Shown in pieces: positions 25,685 through 33,095 of a stretch of 64,000 bases of DNA; position 1 is the stretch's first letter, and each line of letters begins with the position of its first letter. Origin of the DNA: Halomicrobium zhouii (GTDB lineage: Archaea; Halobacteriota; Halobacteria; Halobacteriales; Haloarculaceae); contig NZ_FOZK01000003.1 in NCBI RefSeq assembly GCF_900114435.1, positions 610,463 to 674,462 of the forward strand, given 5' to 3'. The notes below the pieces were generated by a model, which was given only the letters and a program-made list of their open reading frames with translations, was not told the origin of the DNA and searched no databases. The translations under genes and the position numbers were made by a program.

Positions 25685-26316
25685 CGGGACCCCTCCGGGT
25701 CGGATCGAGCCAGTTTGTCGGTGGTCGGGGTGCGTCCGCCGTCGGCTGCGACCGCGTTGTCGTCGGTCGCTGACTCGCCGGCGCCGCCGACGAGCATGTA
25801 GACGGGATTCTCCGCGTCGAAGCTCGTCGCGCCCGCCAGCTCGTAGCCGTGGCTCACCTGGAACTGGAGGACTTCGTCGAGCAGGTCGCGCTCGCGGAAC
25901 GCCTGCGTCGCCGCACCGGCGACTTCCAGGCGCGAGACGTTCATCACGACTCTGTCGATGCCGGCCGCGACGGCGCGGTCGAGGACGGCTTCGTAGTTCC
26001 GACTCCCGCCGAGAAACAGCACCGTTGCGTCGTCCGGTATCCCGTCCGGGGCTTCGGCCTCTCGCAACTCGACCTCCGCGTCCGTGTCGTTGGCAGCGAG
26101 GTTCTTGCGGGTCACGTCGAGGCGCCCGGGTTTCCGTTCGAGCGCGGTGACCCGACCCGCCCTGCGGGCCGCTTCGATCGTGACGGCGCCGGTACACGAC
26201 CCGACCTCGACGAAGTGGTCGGCGTCTGACAGCGCGAGTTTACTCGTGAGGACGGCCCGAACCTCCGGTTTGGTCGGTCCGGCCTTCGCGTCGTGGGGGA
26301 GCGCAACGCGGGACAT
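25681..26316 (-). CDS. cbiT: cobalt-precorrin-6B C15-methyltransferase/decarboxylase CbiT
   Basis: A 211-residue Rossmann methyltransferase: GPTKPEVRAVLTSKL, VEVGSCTGAVTIEAARRAG (SAM motif I), ALERKPGRLDVTRKN and FLGGSRNY match CbiT. It methylates C15 and decarboxylates the C12 side chain. It is the first gene of the minus-strand cbi operon. No cbiE, cbiD, cbiJ or cbiA was found in the window. The divergent regulator starts 149 bp away. Confidence 0.94.
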   Translation of the reverse strand: MSRVALPHDAKAGPTKPEVRAVLTSKLALSDADHFVEVGSCTGAVTIEAARRAGRVTALERKPGRLDVTRKNLAANDTDAEVELREAEAPDGIPDDATVLFLGGSRNYEAVLDRAVAAGIDRVVMNVSRLEVAGAATQAFRERDLLDEVLQFQVSHGYELAGATSFDAENPVYMLVGGAGESATDDNAVAADGGRTPTTDKLARSDPEGSR

Positions 26317-26353
26317 CGACTAGTGCAACTTCCGTGACTCGTAAAACAATTGT

Positions 26354-26371
26354 GGTTGTATTAATCAAACC
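26354..26371. promoter_or_regulatory. imperfect palindrome between cbiT and the divergent regulator
   Basis: The 18-bp sequence GGTT-GT-ATTAAT-CA-AACC is symmetric except at its two inner pairs and lies 38 bp upstream of cbiT, near the expected upstream edge of its promoter (TATA-like TTTTAC around 26342). It is a good candidate binding site for the divergently encoded winged-helix protein. Confidence 0.5.
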
Positions 26372-26465
26372 CATGTTGTCCAAAGGGGCCAGAGGACACC
26401 GATCGGCGCAAGCGAGCGCGAACTAACGCAAAGGTATTTGCACGTCGGTGCCGGAACAGTACTCG

Positions 26466-27287
26466 ATGGCGAAGGACGCCACGTCCGGGACGAGCGCGTC
26501 GGTCCTCCGGAACAAGCGCAACGCGACCCAGTACCAGATCCTCGTCCAGATAGCGGACCGCCAGCCAGCGGTCAGCCAGCAGGAGATCGCCGACGTGATC
26601 GGCATCACGTCCCAGGCGGTCAGCAACTACCTCCAGGACCTCGTCGAACGCGAGTACGTCCGCAAACTCGGACGCGGGCGCTACGAGGTCACCAAGGAGG
26701 GGGTCGACTGGCTTATCTCGCACACGACCGAACTCAGGGAGTTCGTCGACCACGTCTCCGACGACGTCGTGGGCCAGGTCGACATCGACGCGGCGATCGC
26801 GACCGGCGAGATCGAGGAGGGAGAGCGCGTCTCGCTGTCGATGCGCGACGGGATCCTCCACGCGACACCGGGTGCGGCGGGAAGTGCAACCGGAGTTGCA
26901 GCCACCGACGCCGAGTCGGGCGAGGACGTCGGCGTGACGGACTTCGACGGTGTCGTCGATTACGACTACGGCGCGGTGACCATCGTCTCCGTCCCGCGGA
27001 TCGAGGACGGGGGAAGCGAGATGGTGGACGGCGACGCGATCGTCGCCTTCGCCGACGACCACGACCTCGTTGCCGTCGCCGGGAACGAGGCCATCGTCGC
27101 GGCGCGGCGGGCGGGCCTGTCTATCGACATTCGCTTCGCGAGCACCGACGCCGTCCGGGAGGCGGCGACGAAGGGGCTCGACGTGCTCCTGGTCGCGACT
27201 GCCGACCGGCTATCGTCACACACCGACAGCCTCCGCGACCAGAACGTCAGCTACGAAGTCCGCGACGTCCCCGACGACGGCGAGTGA
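26466..27287 (+). CDS. winged-helix (MarR-like) regulator divergent from the cbi operon
   Basis: A 273-residue protein with an N-terminal winged helix-turn-helix: QYQILVQIADRQPAVSQQEIADVIGITSQAVSNYLQDLVEREYVRK with wing GRGRYEVTKEGVDWL. The C-terminal part (about 90-270) is a haloarchaeal domain of unknown function (the family is labelled DUF7839 in my memory). The start at 26466 is preferred to 26448 because GTATTT at 26434-26439 then sits about 28 bp upstream, matching leaderless haloarchaeal initiation. Its position suggests control of cobalamin genes; this is inference. Confidence 0.85.
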   Translation: MAKDATSGTSASVLRNKRNATQYQILVQIADRQPAVSQQEIADVIGITSQAVSNYLQDLVEREYVRKLGRGRYEVTKEGVDWLISHTTELREFVDHVSDDVVGQVDIDAAIATGEIEEGERVSLSMRDGILHATPGAAGSATGVAATDAESGEDVGVTDFDGVVDYDYGAVTIVSVPRIEDGGSEMVDGDAIVAFADDHDLVAVAGNEAIVAARRAGLSIDIRFASTDAVREAATKGLDVLLVATADRLSSHTDSLRDQNVSYEVRDVPDDGE

Positions 27288-27418
27288 CCGATATCGGTTG
27301 GCCCGGGGGTCCGGGTCTGCTCGTCCCTGCCGACAGTGGGCGAATCGACGGACGACTTTTGTCGACGGACGACGTCTGTCAACACGCACCGGTCGCGACC
27401 AGTGCGGGAGCCCAACCA

Positions 27419-27568
27419 ATGACCTACGAGATCGAACTCGACGACGAACTGGGAGAGCGCATCGAACGCCACCTCGAGGACGACGAGACGCCAGCGGAGT
27501 TCATCGGCGAGCTCCTGTCCGTTTACGAGACGGAAGGGAGCTTTCTCCAGGAAGGCTACTCCGAGTAA
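27419..27568 (+). CDS. small DUF7557-like protein
   Basis: A 49-residue acidic protein starting MTYEIELDDELGERIERHLEDDETPAEFIGELL and ending in LQEGYSE. It resembles the N-terminal half of ribbon-helix-helix/VapB-type antitoxin proteins and a haloarchaeal family that I recall as DUF7557. No toxin gene is adjacent. The function is unknown. Confidence 0.75.
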   Translation: MTYEIELDDELGERIERHLEDDETPAEFIGELLSVYETEGSFLQEGYSE

Positions 27569-27745
27569 ACCGGTTCGGACCCTGTCTGGAGGCTACCGAC
27601 GACGTGAACGGCGAATTTGCCGAACCCGGCTGTGTGCGAGTTGATTCCCGCCTCTACGAAGCGCCAGACCGTGAGCTTCGAGAACCGGCAGACGTGTCGC
27701 CTGACCGACGAAAGTATGCGTCGGGCGTCCGAACTCGGACGTACG

Positions 27746-28084
27746 ATGAAACGATCACAGACGGCACGGACCGGACCGGAGTCTCCGGCGCGTCAGCACC
27801 ACAGTACCGGGACGAGCGGCGTGTCTTCGACGGCGAGAGCCTACGCCCGTAGCGCGTTGCACTCGGGTGCGCTCGCGGGACTACTGGGAGTCATCACTGC
27901 AGTTCGGGCCAGGCGGACGCTTCTGGCCGGTGCTACCGACGACGCGACGCGCCAGAGCATGCTGGCCGTGTTCTGGCTCGGCGTGGCGATGACCCAGTGG
28001 GGGCTCAACAGGTCGGCTCGCCAGGAGGCGCGGGCCGAAGCCGTCGAAGTGACAGACCTCGAAGCGCCGGCCGTGGACGGATAG
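27746..28084 (+). CDS. hypothetical small membrane protein
   Basis: A 112-residue protein with two likely transmembrane helices, ALHSGALAGLLGVITAV (about 46-62) and MLAVFWLGVAMTQWGL (about 77-92), a basic Ser/Thr-rich N-terminus and an acidic tail. I do not recognise the family. The start is uncertain: ATG 27746 is preferred, but upstream in-frame ATGs at 27716 and 27617 would give longer versions with an unconvincing Arg/Thr-rich extension. It stands alone upstream of the GH3 gene. Confidence 0.55.
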   Translation: MKRSQTARTGPESPARQHHSTGTSGVSSTARAYARSALHSGALAGLLGVITAVRARRTLLAGATDDATRQSMLAVFWLGVAMTQWGLNRSARQEARAEAVEVTDLEAPAVDG

Positions 28085-28188
28085 GTCACCGGCTGTCGTC
28101 AGCGCGAATCCGACGAGTCGGTTCCCTGACCAGCCTCTCAAACTAGAATGTGTCCAGCGGACGGCGCCAGCAACAATTAAGTGGAGGT

Positions 28189-28202
28189 TGACTGAATAGT
28201 CA
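28189..28202 (+). promoter_or_regulatory. TGACT-N4-AGTCA operator before the GH3 gene
   Basis: TGACT (28189-28193) and AGTCA (28198-28202) form a tight inverted repeat 8 bp before the ATG; another GTCAGT follows. An AT-rich AACAATTAA at about 28172-28180 is the probable TATA box, so the site would overlie the transcription start. This arrangement is typical of TetR-type repressor sites; no TetR gene is nearby. Confidence 0.5.
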
Positions 28203-28209
28203 GTCAGTT

Positions 28210-30336
28210 ATGGACCACAGCGATCGGATCGTGGACCTGGTCGAATCGCTCACTCGCGCGGAGAAGCTCGCTCTCGTCCACGGAGCGCCCGACCCGGACG
28301 GAACGGCGACGGGCTATCTTCCCGGCGTGGACCGACTCGGTGTGCCCGAACTGAAGCTGGCAGACGGTCCACTCGGCGTCAGAACCCCCGGACAGGCGGC
28401 GACGGCGTTCCCGGCGTCCATCGCGCTCGCGGCGACGTTCGACGACGACCTCGCGCGACGGCAGGGCGCAGCTATCGGGCGCGAGGCGAACGCGCGCGGG
28501 CAGGACGTCCTCCTTGGCCCGGGGCTCAACCTGATACGGGTCCCCCACTGCGGTCGCAACTTCGAGTACTTCTCGGAAGACCCCGTGCTCACCGGCTCCT
28601 TCGCCGGCGCTGTCGTCGAGGGGCTCCAGTCCGAGGACGTCGTCGCGACGCCGAAACACTTCGTCGCGAACAACCAGGAGACCAGACGCACCAGAGTCAG
28701 CGCCGACGTCTCCGAGAGAGCCCTGCGGGAGTGCTACTTGCCCGGTTTCCGCGCCGCCGTCGACGCCGGTGCCGGTGCGATCATGACCGCCTACAACCAG
28801 ATCAACGGGACGCACGCGAGCGAGCACCACCGACTCCTGACAGAGGTTCTGAAGGGCGAGTGGGGGTTCGAGGGGTTCGTCATGTCCGACTGGTTCGGCA
28901 CGGAGACCACCGTCGGCGCCGCCAACGCCGGCCTCGACCTGGAGATGCCCGGGATCACCAGCGAGGAGATGATGGAATCGTTCGACATGCCGGACCTGGA
29001 GCTCTCGGACATCGACTTCGGGAACGCCGACGCGCTCCCGACGCCGGAGACCGCCGGCACGCGCATGTTCGCCGAACCGCTCGACGAGGCCATCGACGCC
29101 GGAGACGTGCCCGAGGCGCGCCTCGACGACATGGTCGCCCGCATCCTCGGCCAGATGGAGCGATTCGGCGTCCTCGACGACGAGCGGAACGAAGGCGAGA
29201 TCGACACCCCTGAACACCGCGAAATCGCCGAGGAGGTCGCGACCCGTGGTACCGTCCTGCTCGAAAACGACGGCGTCCTCCCTCTCGACGACGACGCGGA
29301 TGTGGCGGTGGTCGGACCGGCCGCGACCGTCGCCATGCTCGGCGGCGGCGGGTCCTCGGAGATGACGGCGTTCGACGAGACGCCGACTGTCGACGGGATC
29401 CGGGAACGAGCCGGCGGGACGGTCACCTACGCCCAGGGCGTCCCCGAGATCGAGATTCCGTCGTTCTTCGACGACATCTTCGGCGACGACGAGGCCGCAA
29501 CCGACGCAGACGCCGACACCGATTCGGCGTCCGTCGCCATCGACGACGCCGTCGAGGCGGCCGAATCGGCCGAGGTCGCCGTCGTCGTCGTCCAGGACGC
29601 CACGACGGAGGCCGAGGACCGCGACGACCTCCGGCTCCCCGGCGACCAGGACGCCCTCGTCGAGGCGGTCGCCGCCGCGAATGACCGGACCGTCGTGGTC
29701 GTCCAGTCCAGCGGCCCCGTCGAACTGCCCTGGCGCGACGACGTCGCCGCCGTCGTCGAGTCGTGGTACCCCGGCCAGGCCGACGGCGACGCCGTCGCGT
29801 CGGTGCTCTACGGCGACGCCGACGCCGGTGGCCGCCTCCCTGTCACCTTCGCGCCCGAGTCTGAGTACCCGGCGACGGAGCCCCACCAGTACCCCGGCGA
29901 CGACGAGGTCCACTACGACGAGGGCGTCTTCGTCGGCTACCGCCACTTCGACGACACTGACGCCGAGCCGACCTACCCCTTCGGCCACGGCCTCTCCTAC
30001 GCCGAATTCGCCTACCGTGACGTCGAGATGGTCGACGACGAGACGGTCCGCGTCACCGTCGAGAACACCAGTGAGCGGGACGGCCGCGAAGTCGTCCAGG
30101 CGTACGTCCGCCCGCCGCACGTCGCCGACGTCGAGCGACCCCTTCGGGAGTTCGCCGGCCACACCGCCGTCGATATCCCCGCCGGCGAATCGGTCACGGT
30201 CGACGTCACGCTCGACGACCTGGCCTTCCGTCGCTACGACGAGTCCGACGGCTGGACGGTCGACCCCGGTGCATACGGCGTCGAAGTCGGCCGGTCCTCC
30301 CGTGACGTCCGCGCCGAGACCGGCGTTTCGCGGTAG
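28210..30336 (+). CDS. glycoside hydrolase family 3 (beta-glucosidase/xylosidase-type)
   Basis: A 708-residue GH3 enzyme. The N-terminal TIM barrel has substrate-binding Asp52 (KLADGP), KH at 149-150 (TPKHFVANNQET) and nucleophile Asp227 in GFVMSDWFGT. The alpha/beta sandwich domain follows (about 340-560), with an acidic insert near 425-440. A fibronectin-III-like C-terminal domain begins after YPFGHGLSYAEF. No signal peptide is visible, so it is probably cytosolic and acts on imported oligosaccharides. The substrate is unproven. Confidence 0.93.
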   Translation: MDHSDRIVDLVESLTRAEKLALVHGAPDPDGTATGYLPGVDRLGVPELKLADGPLGVRTPGQAATAFPASIALAATFDDDLARRQGAAIGREANARGQDVLLGPGLNLIRVPHCGRNFEYFSEDPVLTGSFAGAVVEGLQSEDVVATPKHFVANNQETRRTRVSADVSERALRECYLPGFRAAVDAGAGAIMTAYNQINGTHASEHHRLLTEVLKGEWGFEGFVMSDWFGTETTVGAANAGLDLEMPGITSEEMMESFDMPDLELSDIDFGNADALPTPETAGTRMFAEPLDEAIDAGDVPEARLDDMVARILGQMERFGVLDDERNEGEIDTPEHREIAEEVATRGTVLLENDGVLPLDDDADVAVVGPAATVAMLGGGGSSEMTAFDETPTVDGIRERAGGTVTYAQGVPEIEIPSFFDDIFGDDEAATDADADTDSASVAIDDAVEAAESAEVAVVVVQDATTEAEDRDDLRLPGDQDALVEAVAAANDRTVVVVQSSGPVELPWRDDVAAVVESWYPGQADGDAVASVLYGDADAGGRLPVTFAPESEYPATEPHQYPGDDEVHYDEGVFVGYRHFDDTDAEPTYPFGHGLSYAEFAYRDVEMVDDETVRVTVENTSERDGREVVQAYVRPPHVADVERPLREFAGHTAVDIPAGESVTVDVTLDDLAFRRYDESDGWTVDPGAYGVEVGRSSRDVRAETGVSR

Positions 30337-30391
30337 CGACGTCGGAGGAGAGCCTCTGTCTCGGTTTTGGTGGTCTCGTTCGCGTTCTCCG

Positions 30392-30934
30392 TTAGAATCC
30401 GAGGAGGTCTCCCATTCCGCTTCCACTGCCGAAATCGTGTGGGTCTCCAAAGTTTTCCCGTTTCTTCACTATGAACGTGAATTCGGTTTGATCCATACCC
30501 ATCCCGCGTCCTCCCGAGAACTTGTTTTCGAGCTCGCGCCAGCCGTCCATATCGTCAATGCCGCACGTTAAGGCAATCACGTAGGGATAGTTATCGGCGT
30601 AATCTTCCAACTGGCCCCGGAGTTTCTTCTTCTTCCCGTTGTCGAAATGGCGTTTCATTTCGATTCCGACTACATCATCGATGACAACGTCTCCTCGTGA
30701 ATTTCCACGCTCGCGACTGACAACGTATCCACCATCTCTGCCACCCATGATGCCGTCCATCCCTCCGGTATTCTGCTCGTTTAGCTGTTCATCAAGAAAG
30801 TCAGAAAGGTCGTTCTGGAATTTACTTTCGTGGCCGTAATCTTTCGCTGGTCTCCACGCTTCCGCAAGTTCAACCACTTTCTGATACGTTTGATTGCCCT
30901 CCCCAAACATAGCCACTTGTGGAGTACGGAACAT
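30392..30934 (-). CDS. predicted PD-(D/E)xK-fold protein in an AT-richer island
   Basis: A 180-residue protein of low halophilic character (Lys- and Asn-rich, AT-rich codons) compared with its neighbours. Visible nuclease-like residues are Glu36 in HESKFQ, Asp82/Asp86 in RGDVVIDD, Glu92-x-Lys94 in GIEMK and Gln108, the order seen in PD-(D/E)xK enzymes. The C-terminus is Gly/Met-rich. I do not recognise a named family. A second possible start is at 30910. It sits next to tRNA-Arg, suggesting acquisition by integration. Confidence 0.65.
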   Translation of the reverse strand: MFRTPQVAMFGEGNQTYQKVVELAEAWRPAKDYGHESKFQNDLSDFLDEQLNEQNTGGMDGIMGGRDGGYVVSRERGNSRGDVVIDDVVGIEMKRHFDNGKKKKLRGQLEDYADNYPYVIALTCGIDDMDGWRELENKFSGGRGMGMDQTEFTFIVKKRENFGDPHDFGSGSGMGDLLGF

Positions 30935-31086
30935 GATAAAGTTAGGGTCTGAATATACAAAACCGCCGTTTTGGCAACGGTGGAGGCCAATGATAGGAAG
31001 TAACTGTAAATAGACGTGATTTGAGGTACCATCTTATCAGTAGATACCTCTCTACGTTCAATTCAATTTACACACCAACCATGAGA

Positions 31087-31193
31087 CTGAGGGATTTGAA
31101 CCACGCCCACTTCGGTCGCTCCGCTCCCTCGTGGTCTACTTCAAATCCTCAGCGGACGCTCTTTGTTCGTCACGTCCGTTCCTCACAAAATCA
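31087..31193 (-). repeat. T-arm-bounded hairpin array downstream of tRNA-Arg
   Basis: Moving away from the tRNA 3' end: an inverted T-arm TTCAAATCC (31140-31148), then a direct copy CTGAGGGATTTGAACC (31087-31102, as read on the plus strand), which is a 16-nt match to the tRNA's own T-arm region. The spacers are hairpins: CCACG (31101-31105)/CGTGG (31130-31134) and CGGACG (31153-31158)/CGTCCG (31173-31178). The block separates the tRNA from the AT-richer island to its left. Confidence 0.8.
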
Positions 31194-31268
31194 CGAGCGC
31201 TGAGGGATTTGAACCCCCGACAACATGGTCCGAAGCCATGCACTCTGTCCAGGCTGAGCTAAGCGCCC
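31194..31268 (-). tRNA. tRNA-Arg (anticodon TCG)
   Basis: Read on the minus strand, the acceptor stem is GGGCGCT/AGCGCTC with one G-U pair and discriminator G. The anticodon stem CATGG/CCATG encloses CTTCGGA, giving TCG (reads CGA). The T-arm is GGGGG-TTCAAAT-CCCTC. No intron or encoded CCA. A TATA-like GTTTAAAC about 27-34 bp upstream (31295-31302) is the likely promoter. Confidence 0.95.
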
Positions 31269-31422
31269 TGTACCAACTGCTATACTGCGGTTCCGGTTTA
31301 AACTCCCCGGTTCGGAGTGGGGGTGTCACGTGTTAGGTTACGACGAAAAGGATATAGGAGCCGACTGACACCACTTCACCAGTGCGGGAAATCGACTCGA
31401 ACGGACTGTGGGGGGACCACCT

Positions 31423-32064
31423 GTGAGCTACACACTCGGTGGTCGACTGGACGGAGCATCGATCCGTCCCGGGACGAACGTGCTCGTCACCGGGCCGCCG
31501 TTGACCGGCAAGCGCCGGCTGGGACGCGAGATACTCCGCCACGGCATGGCAGCCGGTGAGGGGTCTATCGTCATCTCGACGCACGACTCGGCCGAGCGGG
31601 TCGAGGAGGTGTTCGCGGCCGCCAACGGCACCGACGACGACTTGCTGGGTATCGTCGACTGCGTCACCAGACACGTGGGCAGGTCACCGACTGACACCGA
31701 CCGGGTCCGCTACGCGTCCTCGCCGACGGACATGACTGGCATCGGGATCAAATTCGCCGAGTCCATCGAGTACTTCCAGTGCGAACACGGGGTCGAACAC
31801 AACCGCGTCCTGTTGAACTCCGTCACGACGCTGCTCCAGTACACCTCGCTCCAGACCGTCTTCCGGTTCCTCCACGCGCTCACGACGCGCATCGAGGAAG
31901 TCGACGCCATCGGCGTCGCCATCGTCGAATCGACGGTCCACGACGAAGAGGCGATGGGCACCATCCGCGAGCTGTTCGACGGCGTCGTCGAGACCGACCT
32001 CGACGGGTCGCTGTCGGTCGACCTCCCGGCGACCGACGGAGACGACGGAATCCGCGGGTCCTGA
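31423..32064 (+). CDS. RecA/RAD55-like ATPase
   Basis: A 213-residue single RecA-fold protein of the haloarchaeal RAD55/KaiC-like group. Walker A is GPPLTGKRRLG (about 24-34) and a hydrophobic Walker-B-like strand is HNRVLLNSVTTLLQYT. Related proteins accompany signalling or gas-vesicle/chemotaxis functions, but the role here is unknown. A GTG start at 31423 (MSYTLGGRLDG) is preferred; an earlier in-frame GTG at 31408 adds five residues. The terminator-like hairpin at 32069-32095 follows the stop. Confidence 0.8.
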   Translation: MSYTLGGRLDGASIRPGTNVLVTGPPLTGKRRLGREILRHGMAAGEGSIVISTHDSAERVEEVFAAANGTDDDLLGIVDCVTRHVGRSPTDTDRVRYASSPTDMTGIGIKFAESIEYFQCEHGVEHNRVLLNSVTTLLQYTSLQTVFRFLHALTTRIEEVDAIGVAIVESTVHDEEAMGTIRELFDGVVETDLDGSLSVDLPATDGDDGIRGS

Positions 32065-32068
32065 TCCC

Positions 32069-32095
32069 CGATAGACTCACTTCGTTCGTCTATCG
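32069..32095 (+). terminator. hairpin after the RAD55-like gene
   Basis: CGATAGAC (32069-32076) and GTCTATCG (32088-32095) form a perfect 8-bp stem 5 bp after the stop codon. No T-run follows directly; a run of six T lies at about 32136-32141. Confidence 0.45.
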
Positions 32096-32164
32096 AGCCC
32101 TGCGTTCGCTGCGCTCGCGCATGCTGCCAGCACGCTTTTTTGCGCGCCACCCCTCGATTCGGGT

Positions 32165-32572
32165 ATGCCCGTCGAATCCGACGAAGACCTTCGGGAGATT
32201 CTCGACCACGACACCATCGCCGTCGTCGGCTGTTCGACGACGCCGGGCAAGGCTGCCCACGACGTCCCGGCCTACCTCCAGAACCAGGGCTACCAGATCA
32301 TTCCCGTCAACCCGTTCGCGGACGAGGTTCTGGGCGAGCGAGCCTACGACTCCCTGACGGACGTGCCGGACGAAATCGACGTCGTGGACGTATTTCGCCC
32401 GAGCAAGGAGGTCGAGGGCATCGTCGACGCGACGCTGGAACGCGACGACGTGACAGCCGTCTGGCTGCAGCTAGGCATCGAGGACGACGAGGCCGCCACA
32501 CGGGCCGAGGACGCCGGGCTCGACGTCGTTCAGGACCGGTGTATGAAGGTCGAACACGAGCGGCTGGGCTAG
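32165..32572 (+). CDS. CoA-binding domain protein (YccU-like)
   Basis: A 135-residue Rossmann CoA-binding protein: IAVVGCSTTPGKAAHDVPAYLQNQGYQIIPVNPF near the N-terminus and DVVDVFRPSKEVEGIVD..AVWLQLGIED..DAGLDVVQDRCMKVEH in the second half, typical of the stand-alone CoA-binding family. The physiological role is unknown. It is cytosolic. It ends 26 bp before a large palindrome. Confidence 0.92.
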   Translation: MPVESDEDLREILDHDTIAVVGCSTTPGKAAHDVPAYLQNQGYQIIPVNPFADEVLGERAYDSLTDVPDEIDVVDVFRPSKEVEGIVDATLERDDVTAVWLQLGIEDDEAATRAEDAGLDVVQDRCMKVEHERLG

Positions 32573-32597
32573 TCCTCGGCCGTCGCGGTAGTCTCTG

Positions 32598-32679
32598 ATA
32601 GTGGTGGTTGTAAGCCCGTACCGGCGTTCGACGTGGCCTGTACCGGCGAACGCCGGTACAAAGTTACAACCACCACTAT
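32598..32679. repeat. 82-bp perfect-ended palindromic element
   Basis: Outer arms ATAGTGGTGGTTGTAA (32598-32613) and TTACAACCACCACTAT (32664-32679) are perfect over 16 bp. Inner arms GTACCGGCGTTCG (32618-32630) and CGAACGCCGGTAC (32647-32659) are perfect over 13 bp. A competing palindrome TGTACCGGCG-AA-CGCCGGTACA spans 32639-32660. The right outer arm contains the stop codon of the minus-strand gene. It could be a bidirectional terminator or a small non-autonomous element. Confidence 0.75.
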
Positions 32680-32972
32680 GAGTCCGCGGGCGCGTCCTCG
32701 GCCGCTGACCCCTCCGCTGGAGACTCCCCGGCGTTCGCGTCGACGTCGGCGGCGATGGCGTCCGCGTCGAGGTCCAGCTCCCCGGCGACGGCGTCGAGAA
32801 TCGCCCGCTGTTCGGCCAGCTCGGTTTCGAGCGTCTCGACGCGTTCACCCGTCTCGTCGACGGTCGAACGGACGTCCTGTACCTGTTCCCGCAGTTCGTT
32901 GAGCCGTTTGTACGTCTTCTCTGCCACGTCGGCCAGTTTCTGCACCTTCTTGGCCGTACTTCCCAGTCCCAT
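32676..32972 (-). CDS. coiled-coil protein (DUF5798-like)
   Basis: A 98-residue protein starting MGLGSTAKKVQKLADVAEKTYKRLNELREQ. It has a long heptad-like helix (about 5-60: VQDVRSTVDETGERVETLETELAEQRAILDAV) followed by an acidic Ala/Asp tail. It resembles a conserved haloarchaeal family that I recall as DUF5798; the function is unknown. The stop codon lies inside the right arm of the palindrome at 32598-32679, so the element may have set its C-terminus. Confidence 0.8.
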   Translation of the reverse strand: MGLGSTAKKVQKLADVAEKTYKRLNELREQVQDVRSTVDETGERVETLETELAEQRAILDAVAGELDLDADAIAADVDANAGESPAEGSAAEDAPADS

Positions 32973-33095
32973 ACGGGGCCGTTCGACGCGGGGCCTTGTG
33001 GCCGTTTCGACTTCCAGATAGTTGTCAGGTACCCGGGAGTGACTCGAACGGGGCCGCCGGAACTGCTGTGAGAGAATTTCGACGGAAGTGCGGGC

